Below are positions 59,569-64,000 of a stretch of DNA of 64,000 bases, piece after piece. This DNA is from Saccharopolyspora erythraea. GTDB taxonomy: Bacteria; Actinomycetota; Actinomycetes; Mycobacteriales; Pseudonocardiaceae. The position numbers and the translations under genes were made by a program. The stretch is from the NCBI RefSeq assembly GCF_018141105.1, contig NZ_CP054839.1, forward strand, positions 4,154,001-4,218,000, in the 5' to 3' direction. Every line of letters starts with the position of its first letter. Within the stretch, counting starts at the first letter, position 1. The notes beneath the pieces are model-generated. The model was not told where the DNA came from. It did not search any database and saw only the letters and a program-made list of their open reading frames with translations.

Positions 59569-60186
59569 ATGGGTGAGCCGGTCAAGCTCAGCGTGATCTA
59601 CTACTCGGCGACGGGGACCATCTCCGAGATCGCCAACGAACTCGCCGCGCAGGCCGAGTCCGCCGGCGCGCAGGTCCGCCTGCGCAAGGTCCGGGAGCTC
59701 GCGCCCGACGAGGCGATCGACGCCAACCCGGCGTGGCGGGCCAACGCCGACGCCACGGCGGGCGTGCCGGAGGCCGTGGCCGACGACGTGGTGTGGGCCG
59801 ACGCGGTGATCTTCGGGTCGCCGACCCGGTTCGGCAACGTGTCCTCGCAGCTCAAGCAGTTCCTCGACACGCTGGGCGGCCAGTGGGCGCAGGGGGAGCT
59901 CGCCGACAAGGTCTACAGCGGTTTCACCTCCAGCGCGACCCTGCACGGCGGTCAGGAGTCCACGCTGCTGGCGCTGTACAACACGATCCACCACTTCGGC
60001 GGCATCCTGGTCGCGCCGGGCTTCACCGACGGCTCGAAGTTCGTCGACGGCAACCCCTACGGCACCAGCCACGTCGACGGCCAGGGCCAGTTCAAGGTCG
60101 ACGAGACCGCTCGCACCGCCGCCGCGGTGCAGGCCAAGCGGGTCGTGTCCGTCGCGTCGGCGCTCAAGGCCGCCGGCGCAGCCTGA
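59569..60186 (+). CDS. wrbA: NAD(P)H:quinone oxidoreductase WrbA (flavodoxin fold)
   Basis: A 205-aa FMN protein performing two-electron quinone reduction, which avoids semiquinone radicals. The FMN phosphate loop is IYYSATGTISEIANELA (residues 9-25), then FGSPTRFGNVSSQLKQFLD near 83 and TSSATLHGGQESTLLALYNTIHHFGG near 122, all WrbA hallmarks. ATG at 59569 with GAAGGAG about 9 nt upstream. Divergent MarR regulator suggests quinone induction. Followed by a strong terminator. Confidence 0.93.
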   Translation: MGEPVKLSVIYYSATGTISEIANELAAQAESAGAQVRLRKVRELAPDEAIDANPAWRANADATAGVPEAVADDVVWADAVIFGSPTRFGNVSSQLKQFLDTLGGQWAQGELADKVYSGFTSSATLHGGQESTLLALYNTIHHFGGILVAPGFTDGSKFVDGNPYGTSHVDGQGQFKVDETARTAAAVQAKRVVSVASALKAAGAA

Positions 60187-60201
60187 GGTACGGACCCTGA
60201 G

Positions 60202-60228
60202 ACGGGCGGCCGCCACGCGGCCGCCCGT
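60202..60228. terminator. Bidirectional hairpin terminator
   Basis: ACGGGCGGCCGC-CAC-GCGGCCGCCCGT: a perfect 12-bp stem with a 3-nt loop between the convergent wrbA and phosphopantetheinyl transferase genes. Confidence 0.85.
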
Positions 60229-60240
60229 TCGGCGTGTGCG

Positions 60241-60903
60241 TCACCGGCCCCGCAGCCACACGATGGCGCTGGCCACGAACCCGTCGGCGGCCAGCCACCG
60301 CCCGGCGAACTCGGTGAGCGGGCGCCCCTCGGCCTGGCCTCCGGGCTTGAGCAGCCGGGCGTGGAAAGTGCCGCCCGCGGCGTCGAAGGTCAGGTCGGCC
60401 TCCTCGAAGCCGAGCCACGCCCCGGTCAGCGGGAACCACGCCTTGTAGACCGACTCCTTGCAGCTGAACAGCACCCGGTCCCAGTGCACCGATCCGTCCT
60501 GTGTGGACAGTTCGCGCAGGCGTGCCCGCTCCTCGGGAAGCGAGACGGCGTCCAGCACGCCCTCGGGCAGCGGCTCGTGCGGTTCGGCGTCGATCCCGAT
60601 GGTCACGACGCTGTCGGCCGGGCCGACGACCGCCGCGCGGTAGCCCGCGCAGTGCGTCATGCTGCCGACGACGCCTGCCGGCCACCGGGGCGCTCCGCGC
60701 TCTCCGGGCAGCAATGGCGCGGGCGGCACGCCGAGCTCGGCCATCGCCCGCCGGGCGCAGTGCCTGACGGTGGTGAACTCGCGGCGCCGCTTGTCCACGG
60801 CGCGGGCGATGGCGGCCTCCTCCTCGGGGAACAGCGTCGCCTCCGCCGGGTCGTCGAACGTTTCGACCCACGTCGCGCCTTCGGGCAGCACTCGTTCGAT
60901 CAC
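60241..60903 (-). CDS. 4'-phosphopantetheinyl transferase (EntD/Sfp superfamily)
   Basis: A 220-aa enzyme that transfers phosphopantetheine from CoA to carrier-protein serines of polyketide, peptide or siderophore synthases. GVVGSMTHCAGYRAA near residue 78, the Mg-binding VTIGIDAEPHEPLP near 100, and VLFSCKESVYKAWFPLTG near 143 are diagnostic for the EntD type. GTG at 60903 with GAGGAG 12 nt upstream. It stands alone, as stand-alone PPTases for many carrier proteins often do in this group. Confidence 0.93.
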   Translation of the reverse strand: MIERVLPEGATWVETFDDPAEATLFPEEEAAIARAVDKRRREFTTVRHCARRAMAELGVPPAPLLPGERGAPRWPAGVVGSMTHCAGYRAAVVGPADSVVTIGIDAEPHEPLPEGVLDAVSLPEERARLRELSTQDGSVHWDRVLFSCKESVYKAWFPLTGAWLGFEEADLTFDAAGGTFHARLLKPGGQAEGRPLTEFAGRWLAADGFVASAIVWLRGR

Positions 60904-61295
60904 GTGGTGTTCCGCTCCTCGCCGATGATGACCTTCAGCTTAGCCGCCGCGGCGGGGCGGCGGGGGGTGATCGCCATGATCCGGCCGGTGTCGGTGGAGC
61001 GCGGTGCCGAGTCGTCGAATGCGCTGATCAGGGCGGTTCCACGGTCTACTCGGGACACGCGCGCCGCGGAGCGTGAGTGCCGCGGCCCAGCCCGCGCAGG
61101 AGCGTCGGCCGGCCTGTTTTCCGATCTCCGCGCCGCTTCGCGCGGGGGCGCGCCCGCGCGTGCGCGGCCGTGGGTTAGAGTCTTGCGGTTCTTCGACGGG
61201 TTTGAGTCCCCGCGGCCGAGCGTTGTGCAGCGTCGGAGATCGTCACCGATCACCTCGAGCGATCGCGGACGAGGCCGCACGATCGAGAGGGCCCC
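60904..61295. other. Divergent intergenic region, 392 bp
   Basis: No firm gene. A 25-codon leftward mini-frame (ATG near 60977, ending in a TGA that overlaps the transferase start) encodes MAITPRRPAAAAKLKVIIGE plus five residues; it has no clear Shine-Dalgarno. A TAGAGT box near 61175 could be the -10 of the mannosyltransferase gene. GC-rich otherwise. Confidence 0.4.
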
Positions 61296-62576
61296 ATGGC
61301 CACGGTGCCAGCAGAGTCCGGTCCAGCGGTGACGGTGCTCGACCGGTTCGGACTGAAGGAGAAGCTCGTCCGGCACTCCAACGCCGTCATCGCGCTGTCG
61401 GTGCCCGCGGTGCTGCTGTCGCTGGCGGTGATGGTGCTGTTGCGCCGCGCAGGCGTCGACGAGCACGCCGGGATCGACTACCAGGTGTACCGGTGGGCGG
61501 TGCACACCTGGCTCTCCGGCGGCGACATCATGCACGGTGCGCCGATGACCAGCGCCGAGAGGCTGCTTCCCTGGGTGTACCCGCCGTTCGCCCTGCTGCC
61601 GCTGGCACCGCTGGCCCTGCTCCCGCACGTGGCGGGCCTGTTCACGCTCTACGCGGTCGACCTGGCGGCGATCGGTGCCGCGTTGTACCTGGTCGCCCGG
61701 CACGCCTGGCCGCACCTGGGCCGTCGCGCCGCGCTGGCGGTGGCCTCGGCGCTGCTGCCGTGGACGTTGTTCCTGGAGCCGGTTTACGCCTCCTTCGGCC
61801 TCGGCCAGATCAACATCGCGCTGATGGGCCTGGCCGCGATGGACTGCCTGGCGCGCGCTCCCCGCTGGCCGCGCGGGCTGCTGGTCGGCATCGCCGCCGC
61901 GATCAAGCTGACGCCGGCGGCGTTCCTGCTGTTCTTCCTGGTCCGCAAGGACTTCCGGGCAGCGGTGACGGGCGTGGTGACCGCGGCAGGATGCACCGTG
62001 CTGGGCTTCCTGCTGAGCTTCCCGGCCTCGCTGGACTACTGGTTCGGAAGCGGCCCGGCCAACGGCGTCAGCGGTTCGGCCTTCCACACCAACCAGTCGA
62101 TCGCCGGGGCGCTCGCGCGTTCGGAGCTGCCGCACTCGTTGCGGACCGCGGTGTGGGCGGTGCTGTGCGTGGTCGTCGTCCTGCTCGCCGCATACGCCAT
62201 CGCCCGGGTCGAACCGCCGCTGGCGGTGGTGGCCAACGCGCTGGTGGCGCTGCTGGTCTCGCCGACGTCCTGGTCCGACCACTGGGTGTGGTGCGTGCCG
62301 GCGATCCTGGTGATGCTGGCCTGCGCCGTCCGGGAACGCAGCGCGGGGTGGCTGGCCGCCGGGGTGGTCACCGCGTTGGCGGTGCTGACCGCGTCCTTCC
62401 GGTGGATGCCCAGCGGCGGGCCCTGGACGCCGGTACAGCACCTGGTCGGCAACCCGTACCTGTTGCTGGGAGTGGTGTTGCTCTTGCTGCTGGTCAGGTG
62501 TGCGAGGCGGTCGAGGGTCCAGGCGTCCGAGGTCTCGGAGCCCGCTGTCGCATCGATCATGGCTGGAGCACGCTGA
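61296..62576 (+). CDS. GT87-family polyprenyl-phosphate-mannose mannosyltransferase (DUF2029)
   Basis: A 426-aa integral membrane glycosyltransferase with about ten hydrophobic spans. AGIDYQVYRWAVHTWLSGG near residue 62 carries the family catalytic Asp in the first external loop, and WVYPPFALLPLAPLALLP near 92 is the typical YPP motif; GLLVGIAAAIKLTPAAFLLFFLV near 195 is also conserved. Members such as PimE and Rv1459-like enzymes extend mannose-containing lipoglycans using polyprenyl-phosphomannose outside the membrane. ATG at 61296 with GAGAGG. Monocistronic. Confidence 0.85.
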   Translation: MATVPAESGPAVTVLDRFGLKEKLVRHSNAVIALSVPAVLLSLAVMVLLRRAGVDEHAGIDYQVYRWAVHTWLSGGDIMHGAPMTSAERLLPWVYPPFALLPLAPLALLPHVAGLFTLYAVDLAAIGAALYLVARHAWPHLGRRAALAVASALLPWTLFLEPVYASFGLGQINIALMGLAAMDCLARAPRWPRGLLVGIAAAIKLTPAAFLLFFLVRKDFRAAVTGVVTAAGCTVLGFLLSFPASLDYWFGSGPANGVSGSAFHTNQSIAGALARSELPHSLRTAVWAVLCVVVVLLAAYAIARVEPPLAVVANALVALLVSPTSWSDHWVWCVPAILVMLACAVRERSAGWLAAGVVTALAVLTASFRWMPSGGPWTPVQHLVGNPYLLLGVVLLLLLVRCARRSRVQASEVSEPAVASIMAGAR

Positions 62577-63010
62577 ATCCGCGTCGCAACGGGTCGACTG
62601 TGGACTGGCGGGCACCGGCGTCCGAGCGGCGCCAGGGATTTGTGGGGCAGGTCACCCATCGGCTCGTGCTTTGCGGGGTGGCCGGTAGCGTGTGTTTCGC
62701 CGCGCCGACAAGGTGATCGTGAACCACGCCACGGACCGGGGGTTGCGGAGTCGCGTGTGGACCGCGGGCGGCCGGAATTTCGCGAGGTCAGCGGGGGTGG
62801 CCGCCGTTGCTCCCATTGGGTGGGACCGGTCACGCGTTATTAACTCGTGTTACTTAACGGTAGCTTTCCGGACGCTCGCTATGTAGAGTGCCTCAAACTG
62901 ACCGAGAGTGCAACGGCGCATCCTTTTGTCAGTGCCCGAAAGGTTCTTGCGGGCACGCGTCGAGTGACTCCGCCCTCGCGCGGCCCGCGGCCTGGCGACG
63001 GGGAGGACCG
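62577..63010. promoter_or_regulatory. gltB upstream region, 434 bp
   Basis: No convincing gene; a 67-codon plus-strand frame at 62640-62843 has low-complexity composition. The AT-rich block 62835-62890 stands out and probably holds the gltB promoter, with TATGTA near 62879 as a possible -10. The gap to the gltB ATG would then give a leader of about 120 nt. Confidence 0.5.
62835..62859. promoter_or_regulatory. Inverted repeat in the gltB promoter, GlnR-like
   Basis: CGTTA...TAACG arms separated by 15 nt enclose GTTAC. The GTTAT/GTTAC/TAAC spacing loosely resembles actinobacterial GlnR boxes (GTnAC-n6-GnnAC), and nitrogen control of glutamate synthase would make sense. The match is imperfect. 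Confidence 0.35.
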
Positions 63011-64000
63011 ATGCCTAATTCCCACCATGTGAGAGCGGCGCAGCGTAGCGCCGAAGCGCGGGGGCTCTACGACCCCGCCAACGACCGCGACGCCTGCGGT
63101 GTCGCGTTCGTGGCCGACCTGCGCGGACGACGCAGTCACGACCTGGTCGGCAAAGCACTGACGGCGCTGCGGAACCTGGAGCACCGGGGCGCCAAGGGCG
63201 CCGACCCCGACACCGGCGACGGTGTCGGGCTGCTGACCCAGATCCCGGACGCCTTCTTCCGCTCAGCGGTGCCCTTCGAGCTGCCGGACGAGGGCGCGTA
63301 CGCGGTGGGTACCGCGTTCCTGCCCGCCGACGAGGAGGCCGCGGCCGAGGCCGTGGCACTGATCGAGCGGATCGTGTCCGAAGAAGGACTGCGGGTCCTC
63401 GGCTGGCGCGAGGTGCCCACCGACGCGTCGTGCGCGGGATGGGCGGCGCGCGAGGTCATGCCCTCGTTCCGGCAGCTCTTCCTCGGACACGGCGAGGCGA
63501 GCGGGCCGGATGCGGGCGAGACGGCCTTGCAGTTCGAGCGCCGGGCCTTCTGCGTGCGCAAGCGCGCCGAGCACGAGGCCGACGTGTACTTCCCGAGCCT
63601 GTCGGCGCGCACCATCGTCTACAAGGGGATGCTCACCGAGGCGCAGCTCCCGGCGTTCTACCCCGACCTGGGCGACGAGCGCTTCGCCAGCGCCATCGGA
63701 CTGGTGCACAGCCGGTTCTCGACCAACACGTTCCCGTCGTGGCCGCTGGCGCACCCGTACCGGTTCATCGCGCACAACGGTGAGATCAACACCATGCGCG
63801 GCAACCGGAACTGGATGCGCACCAGGGAGAGCATGCTCGCCACCGACCTGATCCCCGGTGACCTGCAGCGGCTCTACCCGATCGCGACGCCGGACGCCAG
63901 CGACTCGGCGACCTTCGACGAGGTGCTTGAGCTGCTGCACCTGGGCGGGCGCAGCCTGCCGCACGCGGTGCTGATGATGATCCCGGAGGCGTGGGAGAAC
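63011..64000 (+). CDS. gltB: Glutamate synthase large subunit, 3'-truncated by the window edge
   Basis: The first 330 codons of the about 1500-residue NADPH-GOGAT alpha subunit, which makes glutamate from glutamine and 2-oxoglutarate. The N-terminal glutaminase is present: catalytic Cys29 in [12 protein letters not shown] (the preceding 28 residues form the propeptide), [19 protein letters not shown] near 60, and [19 protein letters not shown] near 240 followed by [15 protein letters not shown] at 63011 with GGGGAGG. Reading is still open at base 64000. Confidence 0.95.
   Translation, partial: MPNSHHVRAAQRSAEARGLYDPANDRDACGVAFVADLRGRRSHDLVGKALTALRNLEHRGAKGADPDTGDGVGLLTQIPDAFFRSAVPFELPDEGAYAVGTAFLPADEEAAAEAVALIERIVSEEGLRVLGWREVPTDASCAGWAAREVMPSFRQLFLGHGEASGPDAGETALQFERRAFCVRKRAEHEADVYFPSLSARTIVYKGMLTEAQLPAFYPDLGDERFASAIGLVHSRFSTNTFPSWPLAHPYRFIAHNGEINTMRGNRNWMRTRESMLATDLIPGDLQRLYPIATPDASDSATFDEVLELLHLGGRSLPHAVLMMIPEAWEN

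Noticed and set aside
60900-60977. 25-codon leftward mini-ORF overlapping the phosphopantetheinyl transferase start
   Set aside because: The overlap looks like coupling, but there is no good Shine-Dalgarno and no evidence of conservation; noted only within the intergenic entry.
62640-62843. 67-codon plus-strand frame upstream of gltB
   Set aside because: Arg/Gly/Pro-rich low-complexity sequence without a clear ribosome-binding site or family resemblance.
1-64000. tRNA, rRNA, CRISPR arrays, insertion sequences or prophage genes
   Set aside because: None found by eye: no transposase or integrase motifs and no regularly spaced identical repeats with unique spacers. The tandem arrays at 13.0 and 38.0 kb lack spacers.

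Overview
The window is very GC-rich, gene-dense DNA typical of a filamentous actinomycete. Two gene types support this: a mycothiol-dependent (maleylpyruvate isomerase-type) protein and a deazaflavin (F420)-type nitroreductase. Gene content and style look like Pseudonocardiaceae, probably Saccharopolyspora; this placement is recognition and inference, not a database match. Both window edges cut genes: an sfnG-like monooxygenase on the left and gltB on the right. No rRNA, tRNA, CRISPR array, insertion sequence or prophage was seen.

Layout. 1-3.5 kb: a sulfur-scavenging operon (SfnG plus two SfnB/DszC-like flavoproteins), followed by a mycothiol-type enzyme and a GNAT acetyltransferase. 5-8.1 kb: a leftward kynurenine operon (tryptophan 2,3-dioxygenase, an amidohydrolase, kynureninase). 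8.2-25 kb: stress, redox and regulatory genes (aldo/keto reductase, DJ-1/PfpI, Vms1/eRF1-like protein, M19 dipeptidase, deazaflavin reductase, a GntR-TetR double-HTH regulator divergent from an FAD monooxygenase, luciferase-like monooxygenase with TetR, hemerythrin, metallophosphoesterase, ferredoxin reductase, AhpD-like protein). This stretch also holds decayed genes: an NCS1 permease at 9.4-9.9 kb and an MFS/FAD-enzyme pair at 22.5-23.4 kb.

25.4-33.8 kb: a compact leftward lanthipeptide cluster. In transcription order it encodes a class IV-like synthetase (lyase, kinase and zinc-cyclase domains), a prolyl-oligopeptidase, a 49-aa precursor whose core contains the duplicated motif CLLAS, and two ABC exporter half-transporters.

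34.2-57.5 kb: a large catabolic island. A leftward acyl/aryl-CoA ligase-amidase-GntR operon diverges from a rightward molybdenum-hydroxylase operon (FAD subunit, two different molybdopterin subunits, one 2Fe-2S subunit, CoxG, enoyl-CoA hydratase, hydrolase, SDR, MFS). The rightward operon is led by an arginine-rich 16-aa-repeat protein of unknown function. Next comes a LysR-associated dicarboxylate/adipate-like beta-oxidation module (MHS transporter, thiolase, CoA-transferase A/B, hydroxyacyl-CoA dehydrogenase, acyl-CoA dehydrogenase).

57.7-64 kb: a secreted GH5 glycosidase, a MarR/WrbA pair, a 4'-phosphopantetheinyl transferase, a GT87 membrane mannosyltransferase and the start of gltB. Several strong hairpins act as terminators at convergent gene ends, and several palindromes sit in divergent promoters. 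The most promising items for new biology are the lanthipeptide cluster, the repeat protein before the molybdenum hydroxylase, and the amidohydrolase that replaces a recognisable formamidase in the kynurenine operon.
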